Positions 33,219-42,281 are shown, numbered from the stretch's first letter. The stretch is DNA of 64,000 nt from Kitasatospora acidiphila (GCF_006636205.1 NZ_VIGB01000003.1:2666001-2730000), one strand, 5' to 3'. Made by a program: numbers and translations. Notes: a model not told the origin generated them from the sequence alone.

Positions 33219-35795
33219 ATGGCCCCAGCGGCACCGATCCCCGGTAGTGCCGAGGATCTGCTGGCCCGGATCACCGAACGGGTGAAGTCATCAACCTCCA
33301 GGCGAGGCCTTCTCGTTGACGACACTTGGTTGTATCTGCGGAACCCTGACATGCCGGTGCTGGAGCACGGCTGGAAGTTGCACATCTCGGCCCGGCCCGA
33401 GCAACTCCCCGAGCTGGTCGACCTGGTGCTCCCGGTGCTGCTGCGCCACCCCTGCGACGCCAAATTCGCCGCCGGCGCACAAATGCTGCGTTCGATGAAC
33501 AGCGGTGTGCTGAGCGCCGCCGCCGTCGGCAAGGCCGTCACCGTCTACCCGGCACCCGAAGCCCTGGTCACCGTCGGGCTGGAGCTGGCCGCCGCGCTGG
33601 CCGGTCGACCCGGGCCGCGGGTGGTGAGCGATCGACGACTGCGGCCGGATGCCCCGGTCTACTACCGGTACGGCCCGTTCCACGTTGCCAACGGGGACAC
33701 CGAACCCGTCATCGCCGGCCCGGGCGGTGCGACGTTCGCGGGCGCGGCAACGGAGCGCTACCGCCAACCCGCCTGGGTGACCGACCCGTTCGGCCATCAG
33801 GCCGCACCTGCGGGCGGGAGCGTCCAATTGGGCGACGGCCGGTACCGGATCACCGCCGGAATCACCCGGTCGCCGAACGGCCATGTGTACCGTGCGGTCG
33901 AGACCGCCACGGGACGCCCGGTGGTGATCAAGCAGGCGCGGGCCTTTGTTGCCGAGGACAGCAACGGAGTTGACGCGCGGGGCCGCCTCCGGCATGAACG
34001 GCAGGTACTGTCCGCGCTGGCGGGCCTACCCGAAGTACCGGAGCTGGTGGACCACTTCAGGCACGGCGAGGACGAGTACTTGGTGACCGGCGACCGTGGG
34101 CCACGGGACTTGCGACGGGACGTGCTGACTCGTGGACCGTACCGGGCGGTTGCGGACGCCGAGCGCGACGGGTGGGCGCTGGCGCGCGCACTGCTACGGG
34201 TGCTGGACGCAGTGCATGCGCGCGGGGTGGTGGTCTGCGACCTCAAGCCGGCCAATGTCGTACTCGACGACGCGGGGCGGTGTTCGCTGGTGGACTTCGG
34301 CGTCAGCGCCTTGGCCGGCGAACGGCCTGAAGGGGTCACCCCGGGCTATGCGGTGCCGAGTCGGCATCCCGTCCAACTCGCGGACGACTACTACTCCTTG
34401 GGAACAACCCTGCACTATGCGCTCACCGGTCTGGATCCCGTGGTACTCGACTCGGATCCGGCCGTGAACCGTGATCGCACCCTGGCTTGCCTAGCAGGCG
34501 CGCTCCCTGCACCAGGGCACCCGGCCGTCGAATTGGTGGCAGGGTTACTGAGCTTCGACACCGAGGAGCGGACTGCGGCCGCAGCCGAACTTCGATGCGG
34601 GCAGGCCGCAGTGCGTTCACGCAGCTGCCCGCGGCCACCCACCGTCGACGCCCGACTGGTCGCCGCCATCGTCGACCACACCGTGACCACCTGCGTGCAG
34701 ATGGCCCACGAACTGGTCACCGCGCCCCGCCGCAGCGGCCTACCCCACACGCTCCTCTCCCTCTACAACGGCAGCGCCGGCCTGGGCCTCGAACTGCTGC
34801 AGCATGCCGACCGCCCGGACGCCCGGGAGGCCGCGGCCGCCCTGGCCCGTTGGACGACCGCCCATCCCGACCTCGACCGCCTCACCCTCGGCCTGTACGA
34901 CGGCCGCACGGGCGTGGACCTCTTCGTGACCGAGGCCGCCGATCTCCTGGGCACCGAACTACCGCCTGAGTACCTGACGTTGACGGCGTCGACCGCCAGT
35001 GCCCCGGCCATCACCGACGGGCCGGTCGACAGTCGCCGGACGGATCAGATCTCCGGCCTGGCCGGTATCGGCACCGGCCAGTTGCTTCTGGCCCGCCGAG
35101 CTCAGACGGCCGGCCGGCACGCGGACGCCCGGCACCACGTCGCACTCGCGGCCTCGTGCGCGCGCGACCTGGTCGCCGAACCGCCCGGCCCCCTCCCCGA
35201 GGAGCCCAATCCGGGCACGGCGGCGCTGGCTGAAGGCTTCGCGCACGGCCAGGCCGGGCTCGCGCACTTCCTCATCGAGGTGCCCGCCTCACAGTCCGTG
35301 GCCAGGCGGCTGGTTGACGGCCTCGCCGCCGAACTCCCCCGCATCATCGCCGACGCCACCCGCCCCGGCGCCACTCGGCGCTACGCCTCCTGGTGCCGCG
35401 GCCTGGCCGGCATCGGCGCCGTCCTTGTCCAAGCGGGTCACCGCTGGCAGGACGAGCAGTTCGTCAAGCTGGCCGCCGATGCGGCTGACGCCTGCCGCAC
35501 CCTCGCACCGCACATGGGCCTCGCCGTCCAATGCTGCGGTCTGGCCGGAGTCGGCGAGTTGTTCGTCGACCTGGCCGTGACCACCGGGGAGGATCGGCAT
35601 TGGCGCGCAGCCGAGGAGATCGCCGCACTGATCCTCACGCGCAGCGCTGGACCGATCGAGCAACCGCGCTTTCCCGGCAAGGCAGTTGACGGAGAGTCGG
35701 CTGCCTGGGCACTCGGAACCCCGGGTGTTCTCTCCCTCTTCCGCCGACTCCACCGCCGGGGCGGGCCACGGCTGGGCCTACTCGGACTCGACTGA
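33219..35795 (+). CDS. Class IV lanthipeptide synthetase LanL
   Basis: An 858-residue trifunctional enzyme. The lyase domain (about residues 1-180) has the LanKC/LanL sequence GWKLHISARPEQLPELV and RHPCDAKFA. The Ser/Thr kinase domain (about 205-470) has Lys238 (VVIKQ), catalytic Asp341 (CDLKPANVVL) and DFG Asp359. The LanC-like cyclase (about 490-858) has His676 in FAHGQAGLA, Cys726 in SWCRG and Cys772-Cys773 in CCGLAGVGE. The zinc-ligand set, with CCG instead of CHG, separates it from class III LanKC enzymes. Codon 443 is TTA (34545-34547). The start at 33219 follows GGGAGG by 10 nt. Confidence 0.9.
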   Translation: MAPAAPIPGSAEDLLARITERVKSSTSRRGLLVDDTWLYLRNPDMPVLEHGWKLHISARPEQLPELVDLVLPVLLRHPCDAKFAAGAQMLRSMNSGVLSAAAVGKAVTVYPAPEALVTVGLELAAALAGRPGPRVVSDRRLRPDAPVYYRYGPFHVANGDTEPVIAGPGGATFAGAATERYRQPAWVTDPFGHQAAPAGGSVQLGDGRYRITAGITRSPNGHVYRAVETATGRPVVIKQARAFVAEDSNGVDARGRLRHERQVLSALAGLPEVPELVDHFRHGEDEYLVTGDRGPRDLRRDVLTRGPYRAVADAERDGWALARALLRVLDAVHARGVVVCDLKPANVVLDDAGRCSLVDFGVSALAGERPEGVTPGYAVPSRHPVQLADDYYSLGTTLHYALTGLDPVVLDSDPAVNRDRTLACLAGALPAPGHPAVELVAGLLSFDTEERTAAAAELRCGQAAVRSRSCPRPPTVDARLVAAIVDHTVTTCVQMAHELVTAPRRSGLPHTLLSLYNGSAGLGLELLQHADRPDAREAAAALARWTTAHPDLDRLTLGLYDGRTGVDLFVTEAADLLGTELPPEYLTLTASTASAPAITDGPVDSRRTDQISGLAGIGTGQLLLARRAQTAGRHADARHHVALAASCARDLVAEPPGPLPEEPNPGTAALAEGFAHGQAGLAHFLIEVPASQSVARRLVDGLAAELPRIIADATRPGATRRYASWCRGLAGIGAVLVQAGHRWQDEQFVKLAADAADACRTLAPHMGLAVQCCGLAGVGELFVDLAVTTGEDRHWRAAEEIAALILTRSAGPIEQPRFPGKAVDGESAAWALGTPGVLSLFRRLHRRGGPRLGLLGLD
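34545..34547 (+). promoter_or_regulatory. TTA codon in lanL (possible bldA control)
   Basis: An in-frame TTA (Leu443) in the kinase-cyclase linker region. In Streptomyces, TTA codons depend on the bldA tRNA, which ties translation to development. Confidence 0.85.
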
Positions 35796-36560
35796 ACCCG
35801 CGGCAGCTGCCCGCAGCATCAAGAACGGTGGTAGCCCGGCGCGTTGGGGTTGTTGGGCTGCCACCGCGGCGGTCGGGGACGGTTCGGCGGCGTACTCCAG
35901 TGCGTAGCCGTGCCGCAGCAGCGCCCTCAAGTAGCCGGTGAGCGTGCGGTGATGGTTGCCCGCGCGGCGGACGGCCTCGGGGTTGGTGGAGCGCCAGAAG
36001 CCTTCCGCGAGGTAGTCGCCCACCACCCGGCGGGCGGTGCCGTCGGCGGCCTGTGCCCTACTGTCGTGCGTCCAACTGGCTTGCGGCGCCTCGAAACAGG
36101 GATGCGGGACGGTGAAGACCAGGCTGCCGGCCGGTCGCAGCACCCGCCGTACCGCGAGCAGGGCGGCGTCGAGGTCGGGCACGTTGTTGAGGGCGAGGCC
36201 GGCGATGACCCAGTGCATCGAGTCGTCGGCCACGGTGGCGAGCACGCAGGCATCGTCCACGGAGTAGGCCACGCTGCCGGGTTCCACTCCCCCGCCTGAC
36301 CGGGCGTGCTCGATCATGCGGGGCGAGGGGTCGATGCCCAGCACGGCGGCGCCGCGGGCGGCGACCGCGCGGGTGATGATGCCTTCTCCGCAGCCGAGGT
36401 CGAGGACCCGTTGGTCCGTCAGGTCGGCGGGAAGCTGGTCGAGCAGGATGTCACGATTGAAGTCGTTCAACGCGGACCCCGCGCGCAGGAGATCGACGTA
36501 CCAGTCGGCGATGCTGTCCCAGGTGTCGGTGTTCTCGGCGCTCTCGCTGTTCTCATTCAT
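35778..36560 (-). CDS. Class I SAM-dependent methyltransferase
   Basis: A 260-residue methyltransferase with a Rossmann-fold SAM site: VLDLGCGEGIITRAVAARG (motif I, about residue 50), then VLGIDPSPRMIEHAR. Its stop overlaps the end of lanL by 18 nt in convergent orientation. The target may be a small molecule; tailoring of the lanthipeptide is possible but unproven. The start MNENSES at 36560 is favoured over the longer reading to 36635. Confidence 0.82.
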   Translation of the reverse strand: MNENSESAENTDTWDSIADWYVDLLRAGSALNDFNRDILLDQLPADLTDQRVLDLGCGEGIITRAVAARGAAVLGIDPSPRMIEHARSGGGVEPGSVAYSVDDACVLATVADDSMHWVIAGLALNNVPDLDAALLAVRRVLRPAGSLVFTVPHPCFEAPQASWTHDSRAQAADGTARRVVGDYLAEGFWRSTNPEAVRRAGNHHRTLTGYLRALLRHGYALEYAAEPSPTAAVAAQQPQRAGLPPFLMLRAAAAGSVESE

Positions 36561-36790
36561 CAAAGTAGGGACGTTAGCGGTCGGCCCGGCACCGAACCAG
36601 CGACTTTCAGGCCTCGCCTGGGGCTGGCACCACATTCCGTGGTGTAGCTAGGTACACCTGAGAGATGGGGGTCAGCGCCATCGTGGCGGCCATTGCCTGC
36701 GGGATAGCGTCGTTGGTGTCGCCAGCCGCGGTGGGTGGCGAGCATCGAGTCATCGAAATCGTCGAGATTCTCTTCAAGGTGGGAAGCGCC

Positions 36791-37528
36791 ATGCAGCACA
36801 GACTCCGTTACCTCGGGGCCCTCGCCATCGCCGGGGCTGCGCTGAGCGTGCTCACGGCCTACGACCTCGGCCTGGGGCCCCATCACGAGCTCCACGACGA
36901 CGCCGCGGTCTCGGGGCAGATCACCGCCGTGCGGCTGGACAGCGGCTCGGGCAGTGTCACGCTCAACGGGCAGGCGGGGGCAACCACGGTCTCCGTGCAC
37001 CGCGACGTCGACTACCAGGGCGGCCGACCGACCGCGCCGACGACCCAGGTGGACAACGGCGTGCTGGTGCTCCACGGCTGCGGGCAGCACTGCTCGGTGT
37101 CGTACACGGTCGCGCTGCCGGCGGGGCTTCCGGTCGGCGGGCAGACCTCGAACGGCGAGATCTCGCTCTCCCAGGTCGGCAATGTCCAGGTGTCCACGTC
37201 CAACGGGAGCATCACGTTGAACGGTGTGAACGGCACGGTGGATGCGCACAGTTCCAATGGGACGATCACCGGCCGCGGGCTGAACGGCACCCGGGTGCAG
37301 GCGCAGACCTCGAACGGCGAGATCGACCTCGCGCCGAGCAAGGCACAGGACGTGCATGCGAGCACCGACAACGGCGCGATCACCGTGGTCGCCCCCGCCG
37401 CCAGCTACAAGGTCTCCAGCCAAAGCGACAGCGGTGGAACGAACATCAGCGTTCCCAACGATCCGTCAGGGCAGTTCCTGATAGACCTGCGAACCGGCAA
37501 CGGGCAGATCGCCGTCAAGTCCGCCTGA
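36791..37528 (+). CDS. DUF4097-like beta-helical adhesin domain protein
   Basis: A 245-residue protein with an N-terminal hydrophobic segment (GALAIAGAALSVLTAYDL) that acts as a signal or anchor. It is followed by a series of short strands in a DUF4097-type beta solenoid: SNGEISLSQVGNVQV, SNGSITLNGVNGTVDA, SNGTITGRGLNGTRV, SNGEIDLAPSKAQDV, DNGAITV. The SNG-x-I repeat has a period of about 19-20 residues. It is probably extracytoplasmic. The start MQHRLRYL at 36791 has GGTGGGA upstream; the longer reading from 36665 is unlikely. Confidence 0.8.
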   Translation: MQHRLRYLGALAIAGAALSVLTAYDLGLGPHHELHDDAAVSGQITAVRLDSGSGSVTLNGQAGATTVSVHRDVDYQGGRPTAPTTQVDNGVLVLHGCGQHCSVSYTVALPAGLPVGGQTSNGEISLSQVGNVQVSTSNGSITLNGVNGTVDAHSSNGTITGRGLNGTRVQAQTSNGEIDLAPSKAQDVHASTDNGAITVVAPAASYKVSSQSDSGGTNISVPNDPSGQFLIDLRTGNGQIAVKSA

Positions 37529-37638
37529 GGCGCCGTCGCCCACGGAGGCCGCAGGAGTGGCGGGAACTGCGAGAACTGCGGGAGCTGCGGGAGCTGGGGG
37601 GAGCTACGGGAGCTGGGGAGCCACAGGGGCTGTGAAGG

Positions 37639-38421
37639 CTATGGGAGTGCGAGCAGCGCCGTCAGGTCGGCGATCTCCTGGATACCGGCTTCCGCGGCAG
37701 TGCGGGATTCGGGGCAGGGGCCAAGGCGGTTGAGCCAGCAGGCCTGGAGGCCGGCCGCCCGGGCGGCGACCGCGTCATGGGCCAGGTGGTCGCCGACGTG
37801 CAGCACCTGGCCCGGGTCGACACCGAGGCGCTCGGCGGTGCGGTGGAACATCCGCGGGTCGGGCTTCTGGTAACCGCTCTCGTTCGCGGAGGTGACGCAG
37901 CTGAAGTAGTCCAGCCCCACCCTTGCCGGGTCGGTGTTGCCGTTGGTGGTGACCGCCAGCGGGTAGCGCTCGGCCAGCGCACCGAGTACCTCAACCACTT
38001 CCGGGAACGGCTTCATGGCAGCCCAGCGGGTCTCGTTGTAGGTGGTGAACATCTCGGCGATCCGCTCCGGGTCCGCCGGCTGTCCGCACTCCTCCAGGGC
38101 CAGCGTGAACGACGCCTTGCGGATCACCTCCAGTCCGGTGCCGGGCTCGGCGGCGGCCTCGGCGACCGTCCACAGCTCGGCCAGCCACTCCCCCGTCACC
38201 GACCCGCTGGGGCGGCGCAGGCCCTCCGCCCGGAGCCGCTCCGCCGTCGCAGAGATCGCTACGGCGAAGGACGCGCCGAAGTCCCACAGGGTGTCGTCGG
38301 CGTCGAAGGAGATCGCGGCGATCGGCGGGAGGGGGGAGAGCTGGGGCGTCGCGGCTTGGGCAGGCGTGACGGGTATCGCAGGCACGGGAACCATGGAGGG
38401 CGTTGGAGGCACGGTAGGCAT
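37639..38421 (-). CDS. HAD-superfamily hydrolase
   Basis: A 260-residue HAD hydrolase, probably a phosphatase. Motif I is FDADDTLW (about residue 45), motif II is in AVTTNGNTD, motif III is Lys in GYQKPDPRMF, and motif IV is HVGDHLAHD. The C1 cap is helical. The N-terminus is an unusual Pro/Ala-rich extension of about 40 residues (MPTVPPTPSMVPVPAIP), so the true start may be nearer IAAISFDADD. Between its end and the DUF4097-like gene are imperfect GCGGGAGCTG repeats. Confidence 0.82.
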   Translation of the reverse strand: MPTVPPTPSMVPVPAIPVTPAQAATPQLSPLPPIAAISFDADDTLWDFGASFAVAISATAERLRAEGLRRPSGSVTGEWLAELWTVAEAAAEPGTGLEVIRKASFTLALEECGQPADPERIAEMFTTYNETRWAAMKPFPEVVEVLGALAERYPLAVTTNGNTDPARVGLDYFSCVTSANESGYQKPDPRMFHRTAERLGVDPGQVLHVGDHLAHDAVAARAAGLQACWLNRLGPCPESRTAAEAGIQEIADLTALLALP

Positions 38422-38695
38422 GCGAGCGACTCTAGGGCCCGCACGTCCGAGCTGTCGCACCCCATCCAGTGGGCGCCGCCGACGGCCTGGACCACTTCGT
38501 GCCACAGCCGGTGAGCGGAGCGGGTGCCGAGGATGTGCCTGCCCGGGCTTTGGCCAAGCGCCTGCTCAGCCGCCAAGGGGCAGCCAACGCGCCCGGCGAG
38601 ATGGTGTGATCAGCATTTCGTCATCCACGATCGACCTTGATCGGCTAGCTTTCGCTTCTGTTGCTGTAGTCCCAGGCGTGGAAGGACGTGACAGG

Positions 38696-39583
38696 GTGGA
38701 CGAGCGTGACTGGCTGGCCGCGCAGTTCGAGGAGCACCGGCCGCGACTGCGGGCGATCGCCTACCGCATCCTCGGTTCGCTGAGCGAGGCCGATGACGCC
38801 GTGCAGGACACATGGCTGCGGTTGAACCGCACTGACGCCCAGACCGTGGAGAACCTGGGCGGCTGGCTGACCACGGTGGTGTCCCGGGTCTGCCTCAACG
38901 CACTGCGCTCACGTGAGCACCGCCGCGAGGACCCGCTCGATGCGGTCGTGGAGCGGGACGGCCTCGACGACCGCCGCGAGCGCGGCATCGACCCCGAGGA
39001 GGAGGCGCTGCTCGCGGACTCCGTCGGACTGGCGCTGCTGGTGGTGCTCGACACCCTCTCGCCCGCCGAGCGAGTGGCCTTCGTGCTGCACGACATGTTC
39101 GCGGTGCCGTTCGAGGAGATCGGTCCGCTGATCGACCGCACCCCCGCCACCACGCGCCAACTCGCCAGCCGCGCCCGGCGCCGGGTGAAGGGCAACCCGC
39201 CACCGGAGTCCGACCTCGTACGGCAGCGGAAGGTGGTCAGCGCCTATCTGGCTGCCACCCGCGCCGGCGACTTCGACGCACTGCTCGCGCTGCTCGACCC
39301 CCAGGTGGTGCTTCGCGCGGACACAGCTGTCGGCCCCAGCCCCACCCCGATCCTGCTGCGCGGCGCCCAGACCGTGGCCAAGGCCGCCCTGGCCTCCACC
39401 GGCCGCGCCCTCACCACCCAACTCGCCCTGCTCGACGGCTCGGTGGGCCTCGTCATGGCCCCGCACGGCCGCTTGGCACTGGTGCTCGCGTTCACCATGG
39501 CGGACGGGAAGATCACCGAGATCGACGTCATCGCCGAGCCCGAGCGCCTGCCGGAAGTGGAGCTGGCAGTACTGGAGGACTGA
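38696..39583 (+). CDS. ECF sigma factor with SnoaL-like C-terminal domain
   Basis: A 295-residue SigJ-like ECF sigma factor. Region 2 is at about residues 8-75 (AIAYRILGSLSEADDAVQDTWLR). Region 4 is at about 125-175 (LSPAERVAFVLHDMFAVPFEEIGPLIDRTPATTRQLASRARRR). The SnoaL-like extension ends VAEP-like (IDVIAEPERL). It lacks the DGGG-K and NPDKL marks of ECF41, so it belongs to a related SnoaL-bearing group. The GTG at 38696 follows GAAGGA by 9 nt; GTG at 38678 is an alternative. No obvious target gene is adjacent. Confidence 0.85.
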   Translation: MDERDWLAAQFEEHRPRLRAIAYRILGSLSEADDAVQDTWLRLNRTDAQTVENLGGWLTTVVSRVCLNALRSREHRREDPLDAVVERDGLDDRRERGIDPEEEALLADSVGLALLVVLDTLSPAERVAFVLHDMFAVPFEEIGPLIDRTPATTRQLASRARRRVKGNPPPESDLVRQRKVVSAYLAATRAGDFDALLALLDPQVVLRADTAVGPSPTPILLRGAQTVAKAALASTGRALTTQLALLDGSVGLVMAPHGRLALVLAFTMADGKITEIDVIAEPERLPEVELAVLED

Positions 39584-39924
39584 GGCCATCTCAGGGCCGG
39601 CTCCCTGTCCGGCCCGCAGCCTGCTCGGCCCCACCCCACCTCGGTCCAGCCCTACCCCAGCCCGGCCCGGCCCGGCCCGCGCAGTGCGCTGCGCTGCGCG
39701 AGCCGGGCCCTGACGCATCGTCGGCCGCTGCCGCCCCGACGGGCCACCGCATTTGTGGTGGCCCGTCGGGCACCGCCTTCGCGGTCCGCATAGCGGCAGG
39801 GCGGAGTCAGCGCCGGCTGGGGCCCGGTCGCCGCCGTCATGGGTGGACTGCGCAAGCACCACCGGGCTCAGGGGGACCAACCAGCCGGGGCATTCACCTG
39901 GCCGCCTTTGCAATAGCCCCTTTG
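39584..39924. other. Intergenic region between convergent genes
   Basis: About 340 bp without a recognised gene. It contains CCCGG micro-repeats near 39660-39680, short self-complementary GCGC tracts, and a strong terminator (39735-39770). Confidence 0.5.
39735..39770. terminator. Terminator, 14-bp perfect stem
   Basis: Arms 39735-39748 and 39757-39770 (CCCGACGGGCCACC / GGTGGCCCGTCGGG) with an 8-nt loop, between the sigma gene and the convergent TetR gene. Confidence 0.85.
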
Positions 39925-40548
39925 CTACAGCCCCTCGGAGGTTCGCGCATCGGGGAAGAGCCGGCCGAGGTGGTAGTGCAGGACGGCAGCAGCGTCGTCC
40001 GCCGTCCGCTGCCCGAGCAGGACGCTGAGGCCGAGGCCGGCTGAGACCGCCAGGAGGACGACGGCCTCTTGGCGGGCGTCCAGGCACGGGTCGGTATCAC
40101 CAGCCTGCTGGGCGGCGGCCAGTTGGCCGACCAGGAAGCCCTCCATCTCGTTGGGTGCCGCGAGGAACGACTGGCCGGCGAGTGCGGGGTCAGTGACGGA
40201 GAGCACCGCGTACTCGGTGTAGACGAGGTGGAAGGTCCGGCTCTCCTCGTCGGTCGGTATGGCTTCGAGCAGGACCGCCTCGATGATGTCGCGCGGAGCC
40301 GTCGAGGATCCGGCCGCTCTGACCCGGTCGCGGACCCGCTCGCCCATGCGCACGGCCAGGCGCGTGAGTGCGGCGAGGAGTAGTTGCTCCTTGGTGTCGA
40401 AGTAGTACTGCACGAGCCGCACCGAGACGCCCGCCTCGATCGCCACGGACCGCATGGTGACGGCGTGCAGTCCGCTGTCCGCCGCCGTGCGGAGCAGCGC
40501 GTCGATGATGTGGGCTCGCCGCTCCTCGTGGTCCACCAGCTTCGGCAT
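39925..40548 (-). CDS. TetR-family repressor
   Basis: A 207-residue TetR regulator. The DNA-binding domain covers about residues 10-55 (HIIDALLRTAADSGLHAVTMRSVAIEAGVSVRLVQYYFDTKEQLL). The C-terminal domain is helical and ligand-binding. It is divergent from an alpha/beta hydrolase gene with 73 bp between starts. That gap holds one clear inverted repeat (40571-40588), so it probably represses itself and the hydrolase. Confidence 0.9.
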   Translation of the reverse strand: MPKLVDHEERRAHIIDALLRTAADSGLHAVTMRSVAIEAGVSVRLVQYYFDTKEQLLLAALTRLAVRMGERVRDRVRAAGSSTAPRDIIEAVLLEAIPTDEESRTFHLVYTEYAVLSVTDPALAGQSFLAAPNEMEGFLVGQLAAAQQAGDTDPCLDARQEAVVLLAVSAGLGLSVLLGQRTADDAAAVLHYHLGRLFPDARTSEGL

Positions 40549-40570
40549 CAGGTTCCCTTCGAACGTTTTT

Positions 40571-40588
40571 ATGGTACAAACATACCAT
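40571..40588. promoter_or_regulatory. TetR operator, ATGGTA-N6-TACCAT
   Basis: A perfect 6-bp inverted repeat with a 6-bp spacer (CAAACA) in an AT-rich island between the divergent TetR and hydrolase genes, 23 bp from the TetR start and 34 bp from the hydrolase start. Confidence 0.75.
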
Positions 40589-40621
40589 CAAGTGCTGCGG
40601 CTTCATGCACCGGGAGGGATC

Positions 40622-41521
40622 ATGACCAGGACCAGCGTCGGACACTTCGTCAGCGAGGAGGCCCGAGCGAAGTTCCTTGCGGCATACGACCGCGCGATGG
40701 AGCTGTGGCCGAGCCCGCGCCGGGAACTCGATGTCGAAACCGCCTACGGCACCGTCCACGTCCACCACTACGGGCCGCAGACCGGCGAGCCGATCGTGCT
40801 GCTGCACGGGCACGCCGGGCACGCGTCCAACTGGTACCCCCAGATCGCCGCCCTGGGCGAGAATCACCCGGTCTACGCGATCGACACCTTGGACGACCCC
40901 GGTCGCAGCGTTCAACGCGCCGTCGCCACCGGCTCCGAGGAGAACGCCGCCTGGCTCAGCGAGGTCTTCGCCGGCCTCGGACTGGAACGGATCCATCTGG
41001 TCGGCCTGTCCTATGGTGGCTGGCTGACCCTCAACCAGGCCATCCACGCGCCCGAGCGCCTCGCATCGATCGCGCCGCTGGACCCTGGCGGCATCGAGAA
41101 GGTCCCCGCCCGGTTCTACGCGCACATGATCGGCGGCCTCTTCGGAATGCTCGCCCCGCGGCCGCTCCGTCCGGCGTTGGGACGGCTGCTCGCCAACCCC
41201 GCGCTCAGCTCACCCCCCGAGATGATCGCTCCCCTGATGCTGGGCATGCGCACCTACAAGCCGAACGCCCGCCCCGCGGCCAGGCCGTTCACCGACGAGG
41301 AACTGGGCTCCATCACACTGCCCACCCTCGTCCTGCTGGGAAGCCGAAGCGCCCTGGTCCGCCCGCGCCAGGCACTGAAGAGAGTCACCGCGCTGATCCC
41401 GGGGGTCCAGGCCGAGATCGTGCACCGGGCCGGCCACGGACTCAACTTGGAGCGCCCCGACCTGGTCAATGAGCGCCTGCTGCGGTTCGTCGCCTCGCGC
41501 CGGCAGGAGGCACGGAGCTGA
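40622..41521 (+). CDS. Alpha/beta hydrolase
   Basis: A 299-residue alpha/beta hydrolase. The oxyanion-hole loop is LLHGHAGHASNW (about residue 60), the nucleophile Ser is in GLSYGGW (about residue 135), and the catalytic His is in HRAGHGLNLERPD near the C-terminus. The substrate is unknown; an ester, lactone or epoxide is likely. GGGAGGG is close to the ATG. It is divergent from the TetR gene that probably controls it. Confidence 0.88.
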   Translation: MTRTSVGHFVSEEARAKFLAAYDRAMELWPSPRRELDVETAYGTVHVHHYGPQTGEPIVLLHGHAGHASNWYPQIAALGENHPVYAIDTLDDPGRSVQRAVATGSEENAAWLSEVFAGLGLERIHLVGLSYGGWLTLNQAIHAPERLASIAPLDPGGIEKVPARFYAHMIGGLFGMLAPRPLRPALGRLLANPALSSPPEMIAPLMLGMRTYKPNARPAARPFTDEELGSITLPTLVLLGSRSALVRPRQALKRVTALIPGVQAEIVHRAGHGLNLERPDLVNERLLRFVASRRQEARS

Positions 41522-41530
41522 GCGACAGCC

Positions 41531-41582
41531 CGCACGAGAAACCGCATGACAGGCCGCAAGCCAAGCCGCACGAGAAACCGCA
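41531..41582. repeat. Direct repeat CGCACGAGAAACCGCA
   Basis: The 16-mer occurs at 41531-41546 and 41567-41582 in a CCGCA-rich tract right after the hydrolase stop. In one frame the tract reads PHEKPH / PHEKPHAKP. Confidence 0.8.
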
Positions 41583-41644
41583 CGCCAAGCCGCAGACCAG
41601 CCGCTTGAGAGGCCGCCCGGCCGGCGCTCGCCGTCACCCCGCGG

Positions 41645-42151
41645 TCAGGCCACCGGGAACCGCGCCACGTACTCCGCGAAGGGCGGGATACCGACCTCGG
41701 CGCGGCGGTCGTCCAGGCGATCCGGGTCCTCGCACGGGAACGGGACGGGGGCGCCGTCACGGATGCCGGCGATCTGGGTGCCGTAGATCTGCGGGCGACC
41801 CTCGTTGACCAGGGTGCGGTCGCGCAGGAAGGCGAGGTCCCGGGGGCTGGCGGCGCCCTCCGTGACGGCGGCGGTCATCAGGGCCAAGGCCCGCCGCTGG
41901 ACGTCGAGTTGGCGGTCCGCGTGCTGGGCGATCAGCCAGGCGGCGCGGGCGCCGTCCGCACCGACCAGGGCCTCGGTGGGCCAGCCGTGCTCGTCCATGA
42001 TCTCGGTGAGGCGGTCGGCGTGCTGGGCGGTGAGGCGACGCCAGGCGAGTTGGGCGGCCGGGTCCTCGCCGTGCGCCTGGGCCGCGCCCTGGTGATCGGC
42101 GGCGGCCATCTCGGTGAGTTCGGCGGCAAGGCCGGCCAGAGCAACGTCCAC
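41645..42151 (-). CDS. DUF6624-like protein
   Basis: A 168-residue protein resembling DUF6624. Family-like features are HGWPTEALVGADGARAAWLIAQHADRQ, SPRDLAFLRDRTLVNEGRPQIYGTQ and a C-terminal DRRAEVGIPPFAEYVARF. Function is unknown. The GTG start at 42151 is chosen because GGAG lies 7 nt upstream; the reading to 42220 lacks a ribosome site. Confidence 0.75.
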   Translation of the reverse strand: MDVALAGLAAELTEMAAADHQGAAQAHGEDPAAQLAWRRLTAQHADRLTEIMDEHGWPTEALVGADGARAAWLIAQHADRQLDVQRRALALMTAAVTEGAASPRDLAFLRDRTLVNEGRPQIYGTQIAGIRDGAPVPFPCEDPDRLDDRRAEVGIPPFAEYVARFPVA

Positions 42152-42281
42152 TGATGACTCCAAGGGAGAGGCGGGATATGACCCTGCCAACCTAAGGCCA
42201 GCAGCGATACTCAAGATCATTCCGAAGGACGGTGACAGAGGCCCTGTTCCATGGGGATAATGGATCTACGGCGAAACGCAG

